Shown here: positions 9,273 through 21,192 of the stretch, one piece after another
How the letters are laid out: every line of letters begins with the position of its first letter
Numbering within the stretch: the first letter of the stretch is position 1
NCBI GenBank assembly: GCA_018798825.1
Contig: CP076355.1
Location: 1,337,501 to 1,401,500, forward strand
DNA from: Ochrobactrum sp. BTU1
GTDB taxonomy: Bacteria; Pseudomonadota; Alphaproteobacteria; Rhizobiales; Rhizobiaceae
Reading direction: 5' to 3'
DNA length: 64,000 bases
Notes under the pieces: model-generated
Databases searched by the model: none
Seen by the model: only the letters and a program-made list of their open reading frames with translations
What the model was told of the DNA's origin: nothing
Made by a program: the position numbers and the translations under genes

Positions 9273-9302
9273 AAAAAAGCAGCCATGCAGGCCGCTTTTT
9301 TT
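9273..9302. terminator. Bidirectional terminator between oxyR and guaB
   Basis: AAAAAAGCAGCC and GGCCGCTTTTTTT form a stem with one internal mismatch and A/T runs on both sides, between two converging genes. It can serve both strands. Confidence 0.75.
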
Positions 9303-9321
9303 CTGCTTAGCAGCGAACAGC

Positions 9322-10893
<1,572 letters not shown>

Positions 10894-11034
10894 TCATTAC
10901 TTGTTGAATTGGCACCGGCTGGTAACATGCTTATGACTGATTGGAAAGTCTTTTACGGACAACTTTCAGTTACTGATAACGATTTCCATGATAAATCCTC
11001 CTGTTTTTTTAAAGATTAGCCTGAAAGATGCATT

Positions 11035-12387
11035 ATGCGTAAGTCTTATACACGCGTTCCGCTCATCCGCCGGTCACGAGCCATGTGGTTGTCGCCACGC
11101 TTGTGGAAGCCACGACTGGTGTTTTGGTGCGGCGCGATCGCAATAGGACTGATCAGTGTTGGCTTTGCGCATGCAGCGGACATCGCTCAGGGTTGGTTCC
11201 AAACATTAACCGGCAACAATCAAAATGGTTGGCGAAGCTTGCTACCGCTTGCAATCACACCAATCGGCTTCATGCTCTGTTCGTGGATCGCATTGCGTTT
11301 CTTTCCTGGTTCGGGCGGCAGCGGCATTCCCCAAGCAATAGCCGCACGCCACCTGACCGATCCCGATGATCGTTCGTTGTTGCTTTCTGTAAAGGTAGCA
11401 TTCGGCAAGATCCTATTGACGATAGCCGGTCTCTTCTGCGGAGCGTCTATTGGCCGTGAAGGCCCCACCGTACAGATCGGCGCCTCGATCATGTTACAAT
11501 CTGCTCGTTTTGGTGGCATGGAACAAGCGCGTGGACTTATTCTGGCAGGCTCGGCAGCAGGTATCGCTGCTGCTTTCAATACGCCACTTGCTGGCATCGT
11601 CTTTGCGATCGAAGAAATGGGGCGTTCCTACGCTGCGCGTACGAATGGTCTGGTCCTTTCCGCTGTGATCCTCGCGGGTCTCGCATCGCTCGGCCTAGTC
11701 GGAAACTATAATTACTTCGGACTGACAACGATCTCCGTTTCCACATACAGCGACTGGATATTGGTGATTGCCTGTGGCGTTATTGGGGGAGCGATGGGAG
11801 CAATATTCAGCGCTCTGGCTTTGAATATTGCAAAGCGGACACGACGATTGATGCAAAAAGCACCGCTGCTTAAGAGTATTCTCTTTGCTGGTGGCTGCGG
11901 ACTAATCGTTGCTGTTATAGGCATCGCATCAGGGGGGACAACCTTTGGAACCGGCTATGATCAGGCGCGCAGTGCTGTTGAAGGTCTGCCACTCCCCTCA
12001 TTCTATTTTCTCGAAAAATTTCTTGCCGGATTACTTTCTATGGCTTCTGGTATTCCTGGTGGCATTTTTGCACCTTCCCTCTCAGTTGGCGCCGGGCTCG
12101 GGAGCACGATCGGGCTTGCGCTTGGAACGAGTACTGGCCTTGCAGCAGTTTTAGGGATGGCGGGCTATTTCGCCGGTGTCGTTCAAGCCCCGATGACTGC
12201 GTTTGTCATCATTATGGAAATGACAGGTAACCATAATAATGTCATCCCGCTTATGTGCGCCTCCATGCTCGGCTATGGTACCGCACGACTGATCTCAAAC
12301 GAACCGCTATATCACGCATTGTCACGCAATTATGTGGCAGACGTGCTTCGCCAGCGTCGGACAAAAGAAAAAAGCTCGACAGATTGA
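11035..12387 (+). CDS. ClC-family chloride channel/antiporter
   Basis: 450 residues of hydrophobic helices with the three ClC selectivity motifs: GSGIPQ (95-100), GREGP (140-144) with the gating glutamate Glu142, and GGIFAPSLSVGAG. The inner pair in AFNTPLAGIVFAIEEM includes Glu194, which matches the proton-transfer glutamate of the E. coli antiporter, so a Cl-/H+ exchanger rather than a channel is inferred. The gene is transcribed divergently from guaB across a 219-bp interval. The P1-family peptidase gene follows after 23 bp on the same strand. Confidence 0.9.
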   Translation: MRKSYTRVPLIRRSRAMWLSPRLWKPRLVFWCGAIAIGLISVGFAHAADIAQGWFQTLTGNNQNGWRSLLPLAITPIGFMLCSWIALRFFPGSGGSGIPQAIAARHLTDPDDRSLLLSVKVAFGKILLTIAGLFCGASIGREGPTVQIGASIMLQSARFGGMEQARGLILAGSAAGIAAAFNTPLAGIVFAIEEMGRSYAARTNGLVLSAVILAGLASLGLVGNYNYFGLTTISVSTYSDWILVIACGVIGGAMGAIFSALALNIAKRTRRLMQKAPLLKSILFAGGCGLIVAVIGIASGGTTFGTGYDQARSAVEGLPLPSFYFLEKFLAGLLSMASGIPGGIFAPSLSVGAGLGSTIGLALGTSTGLAAVLGMAGYFAGVVQAPMTAFVIIMEMTGNHNNVIPLMCASMLGYGTARLISNEPLYHALSRNYVADVLRQRRTKEKSSTD

Positions 12388-12410
12388 ACGTGCTTTGGGG
12401 AGGAAAATAA

Positions 12411-13496
12411 ATGGACAGACGCACATTTGCAAAGACACTTGCCGGCCTTGGGACAATCCCATTGATAAGCGTAAAAGCAACAGCGGCAGCTAGTGGAGAC
12501 CAAAACATGCTTAAACTTATTGGCGGAAGTATAAGTGATGTGCCTGGATTGAAGCTCGGCCATCACACGCTGACAAAACGCCCGACAGGCTGCACAGTTC
12601 TACTTTTTGAAGAGGGCGCAACCGCTGGCGTCGACGTGCGTGGATCAGCGCCCGGAACCCGCGAAACCGATCTGCTTGACCCAATCAATTACGTTCAACA
12701 AGTACAGGCAGTCCTTCTATCCGGCGGTAGCGCCTATGGCTTGAGTGCCGCAACTGGAGTGATGCGCTATCTGGAAGAGAACAATCTTGGTTTCAAGATC
12801 GGCAAAGGTGTTGTGCCAATTGTACCGGCAGCGATCCTGATGGATCTCGGGGTCGGCGATTTCTCTATCCGCCCAGATGAAGAAGCGGGCTACCTTGCAT
12901 GCAAGGCCGCGAAAACCGAAGCTTCAGGCGAAGGCAATATCGGTGCTGGAGCTGGTGCCACCGTCGGCAAAATGTTCGGGATGGAGTATGCCATGAAGGG
13001 CGGCCTCGGCACAGCGAGCTACAAAGTGCCTGGTACCGAAGTGGTGGTTGGAGCGATCGTCGCCGTTAATGCCGTCGGCGATGTTTATGCGCCTTGTTCG
13101 CAGCAAATTCTGGCGGGCGCGCGCAATGAAGACGGTAAGGGATTCCGCAATATCATGGATTCGATAATGCGCGGCCGCAATGTGGTCAAGTCAGGGGGCG
13201 CCAATACCACGATTGGAGCGATTGCGACCAATGTTCCGTTCAGTAAGGCAGAACTAAAGAAAATTGCCGGTATGGCGCATGACGGGTTTGCGCGAACGAT
13301 TAACCCCATCCACACAATGTGGGATGGCGATACAATCTTTGCGCTCTCGACAGGTAAGGCAACAGGTGTTGAAGCTGATGTAACCGCTATTGGCGCGATT
13401 GCCGCCACTGTGATGGCACAAGCCGTTGCCCGTGCAGTGGTGCAGGCTGAAAGCTTACCAGACCTTAATCTGCCGGCTCACCGGGACTATGTTTAA
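12411..13496 (+). CDS. P1-family (S58) aminopeptidase-like hydrolase, possible Tat signal
   Basis: 361 residues. The body (from about residue 38) matches the DmpA/BapA N-terminal nucleophile hydrolase family: ISDVPGLKLGHHT, RGSAPGTRETDLLDP and SGGSAYGLSAATGVMRYLEE. The likely autocleavage site is before Thr in GGANTTIGAIATN. Family members cleave N-terminal residues or beta-amino acids from small peptides. The N-terminus MDRRTFAKTL, followed by a hydrophobic stretch and ATAAA, resembles a twin-arginine signal. An internal ATG at 12507 also has a good ribosome binding site, so a cytoplasmic form is possible. The gene follows the ClC gene by 23 bp. Confidence 0.82.
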   Translation: MDRRTFAKTLAGLGTIPLISVKATAAASGDQNMLKLIGGSISDVPGLKLGHHTLTKRPTGCTVLLFEEGATAGVDVRGSAPGTRETDLLDPINYVQQVQAVLLSGGSAYGLSAATGVMRYLEENNLGFKIGKGVVPIVPAAILMDLGVGDFSIRPDEEAGYLACKAAKTEASGEGNIGAGAGATVGKMFGMEYAMKGGLGTASYKVPGTEVVVGAIVAVNAVGDVYAPCSQQILAGARNEDGKGFRNIMDSIMRGRNVVKSGGANTTIGAIATNVPFSKAELKKIAGMAHDGFARTINPIHTMWDGDTIFALSTGKATGVEADVTAIGAIAATVMAQAVARAVVQAESLPDLNLPAHRDYV

Positions 13497-13671
13497 GAGT
13501 GACGCTTCATTGGAATGAATAAAGGAGCAAACCGCCGCAACCAGAGCAATCCTCCAGGCTGAAAGCTTACAATAACCACGTCAAAACGCAGCAATTGAAA
13601 CGGTCTACAATATACGCGATAGGAAAAGTGGCAGTAGATCGATTTCATCATCAACCAGGATCACGCACGGC

Positions 13672-15111
13672 ATGACAGGCACTTCCCTCAAATTCGGCAC
13701 GAGCGGCCTTCGAGGCTTAGCAACCGAGCTCAACGGATTGCCTGCCTATTCCTATTCGATGGCGTTCGTTAAAATGTTGGCAGCTAAGGGCAACCTCCTT
13801 TCAGGCGACAAGGTTTTCGTCGGCCAGGATTTGCGACCGTCCAGCCCAGACATTGCGGCACTTGCAATGGGCGCGATCGAAGATGCTGGTTTCGAGCCCG
13901 TCGATTGCGGCGTGCTTCCCACTCCAGCGCTCAGCTATTTCGCGATTTCGCAGAACGCACCCTGCATCATGATAACGGGCAGCCATATCCCCGATGATCG
14001 CAACGGCCTTAAATTCTATCGTCGCGATGGCGAGATTGATAAGAGTGACGAATCCGCGATCAGTGAGGTCTACGAAAAGCTACCTGCCGGTATGGCACCA
14101 CGCAAAGAAACAAATCCGCAGTCAGGCACGGATGCGATAGGTGCTTACGAAAAGCGCTATACCGAGCTTTTGGGATCAAACAGCCTTTCGGGATTGAGGG
14201 TCGGCGTCTATCAGCATTCATCCGTCGCACGTGATCTTCTGATGAAAGTTCTCAGCGCGCTGGGTGCCGATGCAGTGGCTCTCGGCCGGTCGGATGTCTT
14301 TGTGCCTGTCGATACCGAAGCGCTGCGTCCTGAAGACATTCAGGCCCTTGCAGACTGGGCAGACAACGATCGTTACGACGCTATAGTATCTACCGACGGA
14401 GATGCGGATCGCCCATTGATTGCTGACGAACATGGCGACTTCGTGCGCGGAGACCTTGTCGGCGCGATTACAGCTACATGGGCGGCAGCTGATACAATTG
14501 TCACGCCTGTTACGTCGAATTCAGCACTGGAGGAATGCGCAAGCTTCGCCCGTGTCTTGCGCACCCGCGTCGGTTCCCCCTATGTCATTGCAGGGATGGA
14601 ACAGGCGCAGCGTGAAAAGGCCAATATTGTAATCGGCTTTGAAGCCAATGGCGGCGTGCTTTTAGGAAGCCCCCTTGAAAGATCAGGCCATAGGCTGTCT
14701 AGCCTGGCGACACGCGACGCGCTTTTGCCTATTCTGGCTTGTCTTTGCACAATCAAAGAAACGCAGCAGCCTCTTTCCAAAATCGCTAAAAGCTATGGCT
14801 TCCGTATTACTTTGAGTGACCGCTTGCAGGACGTTCCGCAAGAAAAAAGTGCCGCCTTTCTTTCTGTTATCACACAGGAAGATGCACGGGCTATGCTGTT
14901 CCCAGCAGGCGAGAATGTTGTCCGGCTTGAAACGATCGACGGCGTGAAGCTATTTTTCGCATCAGGCAATGCGGTTCATTACCGTGCGTCAGGAAACGCT
15001 CCGGAACTTCGTTGTTATGTCGAAGCTTCCGACGAAGAACAAGCCGCAAAACTATTGACCTTGGGACTTGATATAGCCCGTAACGCAACAAAGGATGCTA
15101 ACAGCAAATGA
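13672..15111 (+). CDS. manB: Phosphomannomutase
   Basis: Interconverts mannose-6-phosphate and mannose-1-phosphate for GDP-mannose synthesis. The protein has 479 residues with the four alpha-phosphohexomutase domains. The start has FGTSGLRG, the phosphoserine loop is in MITGSHIPDDRNGLKF, the metal loop is STDGDADRPL, and the sugar-binding loop is GFEANGGV. Its stop overlaps the manC start (ATGA). In Brucella an equivalent ManBcore/ManCcore pair makes mannose for the LPS core, and the role here is inferred from that. Confidence 0.92.
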   Translation: MTGTSLKFGTSGLRGLATELNGLPAYSYSMAFVKMLAAKGNLLSGDKVFVGQDLRPSSPDIAALAMGAIEDAGFEPVDCGVLPTPALSYFAISQNAPCIMITGSHIPDDRNGLKFYRRDGEIDKSDESAISEVYEKLPAGMAPRKETNPQSGTDAIGAYEKRYTELLGSNSLSGLRVGVYQHSSVARDLLMKVLSALGADAVALGRSDVFVPVDTEALRPEDIQALADWADNDRYDAIVSTDGDADRPLIADEHGDFVRGDLVGAITATWAAADTIVTPVTSNSALEECASFARVLRTRVGSPYVIAGMEQAQREKANIVIGFEANGGVLLGSPLERSGHRLSSLATRDALLPILACLCTIKETQQPLSKIAKSYGFRITLSDRLQDVPQEKSAAFLSVITQEDARAMLFPAGENVVRLETIDGVKLFFASGNAVHYRASGNAPELRCYVEASDEEQAAKLLTLGLDIARNATKDANSK

Positions 15112-16523
15112 GCTTTATTCCGGTTATAATTAGCGGTGGCTCAGGCTCCAGACTATGGCCACTTTCGCGCGACGCACATCCGAAGCCGTTCATCGAACTG
15201 CCAGACGGAGGCACATTGATCGGCAAAACCTATGCGCGTGCATCTCATCTCGAAGATGCCGATCAGATCCTCACTGTCACCAATCGCGATTTTCTTTTCT
15301 TGACACTCGATGCCTATTCTGGTGCTGGCGCGCGCAAGATCGAAAATACGTTTCTACTTGAACCGCTGGGGCGCGACACTGCGCCAGCAGTCGCACTCGC
15401 CACACTTCAGGCCGCATCGACCTATGGCCCAGATGCTACCTTGCTAATCATGCCTGCAGACCATTTGATCGAAGATGAAGCTGCGTTTGCACAAGCCGTC
15501 ATTGAAGCGCGCCAACTTGCCGATGCAGGTCGAATCGTGACTTTCGGCATCGTACCAAACCATCCTGAAACAGGTTTCGGCTATATAGAAGTCGAAGGCA
15601 GCGATGTGCAGCGTTTTGTCGAAAAGCCTGATGCTGTTACTGCACAGTCATATGTCGAAAGCGGCCGCTATTTCTGGAACTCGGGAATGTTCTGCTTTAA
15701 TGCCGAAACAATGATCGAGGCAATGCAGCGCCATGCACCAGACGTCATTACAGGTGCAAGATCTGCCCTTGAGAACTCCCGCCGAGGCGTTAACGGAGAA
15801 ACCAGAACGCTGGAAATTCCGAAAGACCAGTTTGCTGCAACACCTGCCATCTCCATCGACTATGCAGTGATGGAAAAAGCGGACAATATTTCCTGTGTTC
15901 CTGTATCCTGCGGTTGGTCCGATATTGGATCATGGGCTGCAATGGCGGACCTGATTACGCCTGACGCTGAAGGCAATCGTTTGCGCGGCGAAACGGTTTT
16001 AGAAGATACAACAGATAGCTTCGTGCTTTCCGAAACACGTCTCGTCAGCCTCGTTGGCGTCCACGATTTGCTTGTTGTCGACACACCTGATGCGCTGCTG
16101 GTCGCCCATCGCGACAAGGCACAGGATGTTCGAAAGGTCTTCAATAAATTGCGTGCGCAGGGCCATGAAGCGGCCAAACTGCATCGCACGGCACACCGTC
16201 CATGGGGCACCTATACGGTTCTGGAGGAAGGCGCTGGTTTTAAGATTAAAAGGATCGAAGTTAAGCCAGGTCGCCGACTGAGCCTGCAGGCCCATCACCA
16301 TCGTTCCGAACACTGGATCGTGGTTTCTGGAACCGCTAAGGTTGTCAACGGTGAGCGCGAGATTCTTCTGACCAATAATCAATCCACCTACATCCCCTGC
16401 GGTTTTAAACACCGCCTCGAGAATCCGGGCATTTTGCCACTGGTGCTTATTGAAGTGCAAAGTGGCGAATATCTCGGAGAAGATGACATTGTTCGCTTTG
16501 AAGACGTCTACGGCCGCACCTAA
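15108..16523 (+). CDS. manC: Mannose-1-phosphate guanylyltransferase / mannose-6-phosphate isomerase
   Basis: 471 residues, the size of the bifunctional type II enzyme. The N-terminal nucleotidyltransferase has SGGSGSRLWPLSRDAHPKPF and the FVEKPD segment. The C-terminal cupin isomerase domain starts near RPWGTYTVLEEG and has the metal-binding HHHRSEHWIV pattern. It produces GDP-mannose and can form mannose-6-phosphate from fructose-6-phosphate. It is translationally coupled to manB by a four-base overlap. Likely destination is mannose in the LPS core oligosaccharide. Confidence 0.93.
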   Translation: MSFIPVIISGGSGSRLWPLSRDAHPKPFIELPDGGTLIGKTYARASHLEDADQILTVTNRDFLFLTLDAYSGAGARKIENTFLLEPLGRDTAPAVALATLQAASTYGPDATLLIMPADHLIEDEAAFAQAVIEARQLADAGRIVTFGIVPNHPETGFGYIEVEGSDVQRFVEKPDAVTAQSYVESGRYFWNSGMFCFNAETMIEAMQRHAPDVITGARSALENSRRGVNGETRTLEIPKDQFAATPAISIDYAVMEKADNISCVPVSCGWSDIGSWAAMADLITPDAEGNRLRGETVLEDTTDSFVLSETRLVSLVGVHDLLVVDTPDALLVAHRDKAQDVRKVFNKLRAQGHEAAKLHRTAHRPWGTYTVLEEGAGFKIKRIEVKPGRRLSLQAHHHRSEHWIVVSGTAKVVNGEREILLTNNQSTYIPCGFKHRLENPGILPLVLIEVQSGEYLGEDDIVRFEDVYGRT

Positions 16524-16605
16524 CCCCAAATGGCTCGGCGAATTGTGATCCGGATGATCGACGAATGGCAGTTTTTCGATCACGCGAATCCGCTATAGTC
16601 GTCCG

Positions 16606-18468
16606 ATGACGATCCAGCACTTAAGCGAAACCATTATCAACCAGATTGCCGCTGGCGAGGTGATTGAACGCCCTGCCAGCGTAATCAAAGAGCTTGTCGA
16701 AAACGCCATAGATGCGGGCGCCACCCGTATCGAGGTGGTAACGGCCGGCGGTGGCAAAACGCTGTTGCGCGTCACGGATAACGGCTCCGGTATTCCACCT
16801 AATGAACTGCCACTTGCAGTTTCTCGCCATTGCACTTCGAAGCTGACCGATGATGTGCACGATATCCGTGCACTCGGCTTTCGTGGCGAAGCGCTGCCAT
16901 CGATTGGCTCGGTTTCAAAACTTGTGCTGAAGTCTCGCCCGCAAGACGCAGAATCGGGTTTCGAAGTCGCTGTGAGCGGTGGCTATCTGGAAGGCCCTCG
17001 CCCGTCTGCACTCAATCGCGGTACTATTGCGGAAGTGCGCGACCTGTTTTACGCGACCCCTGCCCGCCTCAAATTCATGAAAACGGATCGTGCAGAAGCC
17101 ACAGCGATAACCGATGTGGTCAAGCGCATCGCTATCGCTTTCCCGCATGTCCGATTTTCACTGGCAGGAACTGACCGTACGCCGCTTGAACTTCCAGCAA
17201 CTGGCACTGGCATCCAAGCAACGCTTGATCGGATCGGGCAGATTCTTGGCAAAGAGTTTTCTGAAAATGCACTCCATATTGATGCTGAACGCGACGGTAT
17301 CAGGCTGGCTGGATTTGCTGGTATCCCATCCTTCAATCGCGGCAATGCATTGCATCAATTTGCCTATGTGAACGGCCGCCCCGTACGCGATAAGCAGATT
17401 TTTGGTGCGCTGCGCGGTGCTTATTCCGACGTCATTGCTCGTGACCGCCATCCCGTCGCAGTCCTCTTTCTTACGCTTGACCCAGCACTCGTCGACGTCA
17501 ACGTGCATCCTGCCAAGGCGGACGTACGTTTCCGGGATCCAGGTTTGGTGCGTGGCCTTATCGTCGGCGCAATCAAGCAGGCGCTTTCGCAATCCGGCAT
17601 ACGCCCTGCAACCAGCGGCGCAGATGCTATGTTGCAGGCCTTTCGTGCTGAAGGATTACAGCCGCGCCCTGCAACCAACAATTACGCGGCTGCATCATGG
17701 CGACCCTCAGCAACCTCCACTCGGCGAACCGAGTGGTCGCCCCAGACCGCTCATCCAGCACATAAACCCCTCGAGTTTGACGGCCCGTTTGCCTCTCCCA
17801 AAGAGGTACAAGCAACCATCGCCAGCATAACAATGCCGGATGCGGATGCGCGCGCAGCAATCGCACCGGCTTCGGTCGAGTTGCTGCAAAAACCTTTGGG
17901 AGCAGCGCGGGCACAAATTCACGAAAATTACATCGTCTCACAGACCCAGGACAGTCTGGTGATCGTGGATCAGCACGCCGCTCATGAACGGCTCGTCTAT
18001 GAGGCTTTGAAGAACGCATTGCATACACGTCCGATAGCAGGACAAATGCTGCTGATTCCCGAGATCGTTGATCTGCCAGATGAAGATGCCGAGCGGCTCG
18101 CGGCAAATTCTCAAACCTTGTCACGGTTCGGTCTCCTGATTGAGCAATTCGGCCCTGGCGCGATCGCCGTCAGGGAAACGCCAGCTATGCTGGGGGAAAC
18201 GAATGTGCAGCAGCTTATTCGCGATCTGGCCGATGAAGTTGCTGAACATGATACGACTGATGGGCTCGAAGCGATGCTCAACCACGTCGCCGCGACAATG
18301 GCTTGCCATGGTTCTGTGCGTTCAGGACGTCGCTTGAAGCCCGAAGAGATGAATGCACTTCTGCGCGAAATGGAAGCAACACCAGGCTCCGGCACATGTA
18401 ATCACGGCCGCCCCACCTATATCGAGCTTAAACTCACCGATATTGAACGATTGTTTGGAAGGCGCTAG
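16606..18468 (+). CDS. mutL: DNA mismatch repair protein MutL
   Basis: 620 residues. The N-terminal GHKL ATPase has catalytic Glu29 in [19 protein letters not shown] and [14 protein letters not shown] proline/alanine-rich linker spans about residues 335-420. The C-terminal dimerisation domain holds the endonuclease motif DQHA-x2-E-x4-E at about 455-466 and the downstream CNHGRPT motif. This MutL is therefore predicted to nick DNA itself, as in bacteria lacking MutH. The DUF2093 gene follows 27 bp downstream. Confidence 0.96.
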   Translation: MTIQHLSETIINQIAAGEVIERPASVIKELVENAIDAGATRIEVVTAGGGKTLLRVTDNGSGIPPNELPLAVSRHCTSKLTDDVHDIRALGFRGEALPSIGSVSKLVLKSRPQDAESGFEVAVSGGYLEGPRPSALNRGTIAEVRDLFYATPARLKFMKTDRAEATAITDVVKRIAIAFPHVRFSLAGTDRTPLELPATGTGIQATLDRIGQILGKEFSENALHIDAERDGIRLAGFAGIPSFNRGNALHQFAYVNGRPVRDKQIFGALRGAYSDVIARDRHPVAVLFLTLDPALVDVNVHPAKADVRFRDPGLVRGLIVGAIKQALSQSGIRPATSGADAMLQAFRAEGLQPRPATNNYAAASWRPSATSTRRTEWSPQTAHPAHKPLEFDGPFASPKEVQATIASITMPDADARAAIAPASVELLQKPLGAARAQIHENYIVSQTQDSLVIVDQHAAHERLVYEALKNALHTRPIAGQMLLIPEIVDLPDEDAERLAANSQTLSRFGLLIEQFGPGAIAVRETPAMLGETNVQQLIRDLADEVAEHDTTDGLEAMLNHVAATMACHGSVRSGRRLKPEEMNALLREMEATPGSGTCNHGRPTYIELKLTDIERLFGRR

Positions 18469-18495
18469 AATTTTCTGGCATCAAGGAATTAGAAA

Positions 18496-18732
18496 ATGAA
18501 CAAATTTGAAACCCCTCGCTCGTCACAAGCAGTCCTGCGCTATCTCGATGGCGATTTTGAAATCGTCAAGCATGGCTCCTACGTCGTGTGCGCCGTTACA
18601 AATGCGCAGATTCCACTCGATGAACTGAAATATTGGAGCGTTGCGCGCCAAGAAGCTTACGCAACGGGCCTCATATCCTATGAGCGTGAATTGGAACTCC
18701 ACCCTGAACTGCGCAGCCGAAAAAAGGCTTGA
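18496..18732 (+). CDS. DUF2093 domain protein
   Basis: 78 residues, small and basic at the C-terminus. It matches the DUF2093 family of alphaproteobacteria through RYLDGDFEIVKHGSYVVCAV, IPLDELKYWSVARQEAY and the ERELELHPEL end. The function is unknown. In related genomes it is found between mutL and lpxK, as here, where it converges on lpxK. It might be a small partner of either the repair or the lipid A genes, but nothing in the sequence decides this. Confidence 0.85.
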   Translation: MNKFETPRSSQAVLRYLDGDFEIVKHGSYVVCAVTNAQIPLDELKYWSVARQEAYATGLISYERELELHPELRSRKKA

Positions 18733-18805
18733 ATGACTTGGAGCGGCTCTTGTTTTAAAGAGGATAGCCGCTTAGTCGAAACGTTGATGTGGCGAGTAAA
18801 TCCGG

Positions 18806-19849
18806 TCACACCTTTTGTGTTGCGCTTTGAAGCGTTCGTGCCCTGTAGCGATCAATGGCCATATCAAGAATGTGGTCAACGGCATCTTTGCGTTCAAAAG
18901 CCAGCTCGACGTCTAGCACAGCCAAGATTTGTAGGAGCCGCTTTGGAACGTCGCTCATCGTCACAAGGCGAACATGGTCTTTGGCTGTCGTAATAAGATT
19001 AATGCCAAGCGTGTCGGCTCTCTCCATCAGCTTAGCCAAATCTTCCGGCAGGTAGCTATAGTGGTCGGGGAAGATTCTTCCCTCCACAACCTCACCACCC
19101 GCCTGTTGCACACTGGCGAAAAACTTGGAGGGATTTCCGATCCCCGCAAATGCCAGCCACCGATTACCTGCAACCTTAGCCGATGATGAAGGCCGCAATT
19201 CCGCCTCATAAACAGCACGTCCCGCACGGGAGGCCTGTCGAATGACGAAATCTGCTTGCGTACCTTTCCCGATTCGCAAAACTGCGTCCGTCTTGCGCAT
19301 CTGATCGACCATAGGAGCGCGTAGTGGGCCGGCCGGGATCACTTTGCCATTGCCAATTCCGCGCATTGAATCCACAACCAGAAGTGAAAAGTCCGTATGT
19401 AAGCGCGCACTTTGGAAGCCGTCGTCCATAATGATGAAATCGCATCCACGCTGATACAATTCCATTGCCGATTTCAGCCGATCGGGGGAAAGCGCAACCG
19501 GAGCGTGTCTTGCAAGCAGCAGCGGCTCGTCTCCAACGTGTCGGGCGCTATCGATGGTCGGATCAACGATATGCAGCCCCTTGTAACTGCCCCCATAGCC
19601 ACGTGAAACGATGCCCGGAGAAAGGCCCCGCTGCTTGGCGGCTTTGGCAAAGGCAATCGCAGTCGGAGTCTTTCCCGCTCCACCGACTGTAAAATTGCCA
19701 ATACAAAGAACAGGGGCAGGAATTTTGGGTGGGTCTGATTTAAGAAGTGTGCGAGCTGCAACTGTCCCGTAAATCCAGGATAATGGCGCCAGTGCAAAGG
19801 CACGCCAGTTGGGCCTATCCCACCAAAAGGAAGGTGCCTCGCTCACCAT
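18806..19849 (-). CDS. lpxK: Tetraacyldisaccharide 4'-kinase
   Basis: Phosphorylates the 4' position of the lipid A disaccharide at the inner membrane. The protein has 347 residues. The N-terminal membrane helix lies in the first 40 residues. The Walker A loop is GNFTVGGAGKTP (about 52-63), and the catalytic Asp lies in DDGFQSARLHTD. It follows waaA with a two-base gap at the end of the minus-strand envelope operon. Confidence 0.95.
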   Translation of the reverse strand: MVSEAPSFWWDRPNWRAFALAPLSWIYGTVAARTLLKSDPPKIPAPVLCIGNFTVGGAGKTPTAIAFAKAAKQRGLSPGIVSRGYGGSYKGLHIVDPTIDSARHVGDEPLLLARHAPVALSPDRLKSAMELYQRGCDFIIMDDGFQSARLHTDFSLLVVDSMRGIGNGKVIPAGPLRAPMVDQMRKTDAVLRIGKGTQADFVIRQASRAGRAVYEAELRPSSSAKVAGNRWLAFAGIGNPSKFFASVQQAGGEVVEGRIFPDHYSYLPEDLAKLMERADTLGINLITTAKDHVRLVTMSDVPKRLLQILAVLDVELAFERKDAVDHILDMAIDRYRARTLQSATQKV

Positions 19850-19851
19850 AC

Positions 19852-21192
19852 TCAGATGCCGCCGTGAATGAACCGCGCTTCATCGCGGTTGACGGGCAAT
19901 TGAGCCTGGAGCACCAGTGGCTGAATAAACGGTTCAAGTGAACTCAAGGTCCGATTAAGTGCGCCACGCATATCTGCGACAGTATTAGCACCGGCATTGA
20001 CCATGTTGCGCAGATGTTGCGGATTATTGAAAAGGAAGTTTATCGCGCCCGCAAGCATGTTGCGGTCCTTCACCACGCGCGCACCACCATTTTTGATGAG
20101 GCGCTGGAAAGATTCGCGAAAATTCTGGACGTTTTTACCGGTGAGTACGGCTACCCCCATCATGGCGGGCTCTAGTGGATTATGCCCGCCTTCCTTGGTC
20201 AGCGAATTGCCGATGAACGCAATTTCCGTTAACTGTAGATACAACCCCATTTCACCAATCGTATCACCGAGCAAAACATCAGTCTGCGCATCGATCACAT
20301 CGCCCCTGCTGCGTGCTGCAACCTTCAAACCTTTTGCACTCAGCATTGCTTCAATCTCTGGAGCACGGTTCGGATGGCGTGGAACAATGATGGTAAGCAG
20401 ATGCGGGTAGCGGACTTTCAGCATCTGATGCACTTCGGCGGCAATTTCTTCTTCACCATCATGCGTGGATATTGCCGCCCAGCTGCGTCGCCCACCGATC
20501 TGGCGCTGGAAAGTCGCCAATGCCACCGGATCAGCCGCGGCTGGAGCCGTATCGACCTTAAGGTTACCCGAGACGCTTACCGGACGGGCGCCCAGGGCTC
20601 TGAAACGATCCCCGTCAAGTTCAGACTGAGCGATTACATAGGCGAATTTTTCAAACAGTGCTTCAGCTAGTTCTGGCCGCTTCTGCCAGGCTGCAAAGGA
20701 GCGATCCGACAGGCGCCCATTGACAAGGACCTGCGGTATATGACGCGCGCCAAGAGAGAGGACGGTCGCGGGCCAGATTTCCGATTCACATCCGATTGCA
20801 AGGTCTGGCTTCCAGTGATTGAGGAAGTTGTTGACAGCTGGCTGCAGATCAAGTGGGGCATACTGATGAATGACCTGCTGTCCCAACTGGTCTGACACGA
20901 GTTTGGCTGATGTCACCGTCCCCGTCGTCATAACGACCTTGATCCCAGTGGCCGCGATGCTTTCAATCAGTGGCGCCATGGCGACCGATTCACCCACACT
21001 CGCTGCATGAGCCCAGATGACAGGGCCCTGTGGCCTTGCAATCGAAGTCTTACCATATCGCTCGCCCCGGCGCCCACGTTCCTCCTTGCCCCGAGCGGCA
21101 CGATAAGAAATATAAGGCCCGATGAAAGGATAGGCGGCAGAGCCGAGCATACGATAGGCCGACAACATGCTTCGTGCCCAACCTGCACTCAT
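19852..21192 (-). CDS. waaA: 3-deoxy-D-manno-octulosonic acid (Kdo) transferase
   Basis: Adds Kdo from CMP-Kdo to the lipid A precursor, linking lipid A and core. The protein has 446 residues. The N-terminal membrane anchor is followed by VIWAHAASVGE, which has the conserved acidic active-site residue. The GT30/GT-B fold continues with VTGTVTSAKL, GNLKVD, a HPNRAPEIE segment, and AFIGNSLTKEGGHNPLEPA in the C-terminal nucleotide-sugar site. Its ATG overlaps the stop of the upstream acyltransferase gene. Confidence 0.96.
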   Translation of the reverse strand: MSAGWARSMLSAYRMLGSAAYPFIGPYISYRAARGKEERGRRGERYGKTSIARPQGPVIWAHAASVGESVAMAPLIESIAATGIKVVMTTGTVTSAKLVSDQLGQQVIHQYAPLDLQPAVNNFLNHWKPDLAIGCESEIWPATVLSLGARHIPQVLVNGRLSDRSFAAWQKRPELAEALFEKFAYVIAQSELDGDRFRALGARPVSVSGNLKVDTAPAAADPVALATFQRQIGGRRSWAAISTHDGEEEIAAEVHQMLKVRYPHLLTIIVPRHPNRAPEIEAMLSAKGLKVAARSRGDVIDAQTDVLLGDTIGEMGLYLQLTEIAFIGNSLTKEGGHNPLEPAMMGVAVLTGKNVQNFRESFQRLIKNGGARVVKDRNMLAGAINFLFNNPQHLRNMVNAGANTVADMRGALNRTLSSLEPFIQPLVLQAQLPVNRDEARFIHGGI

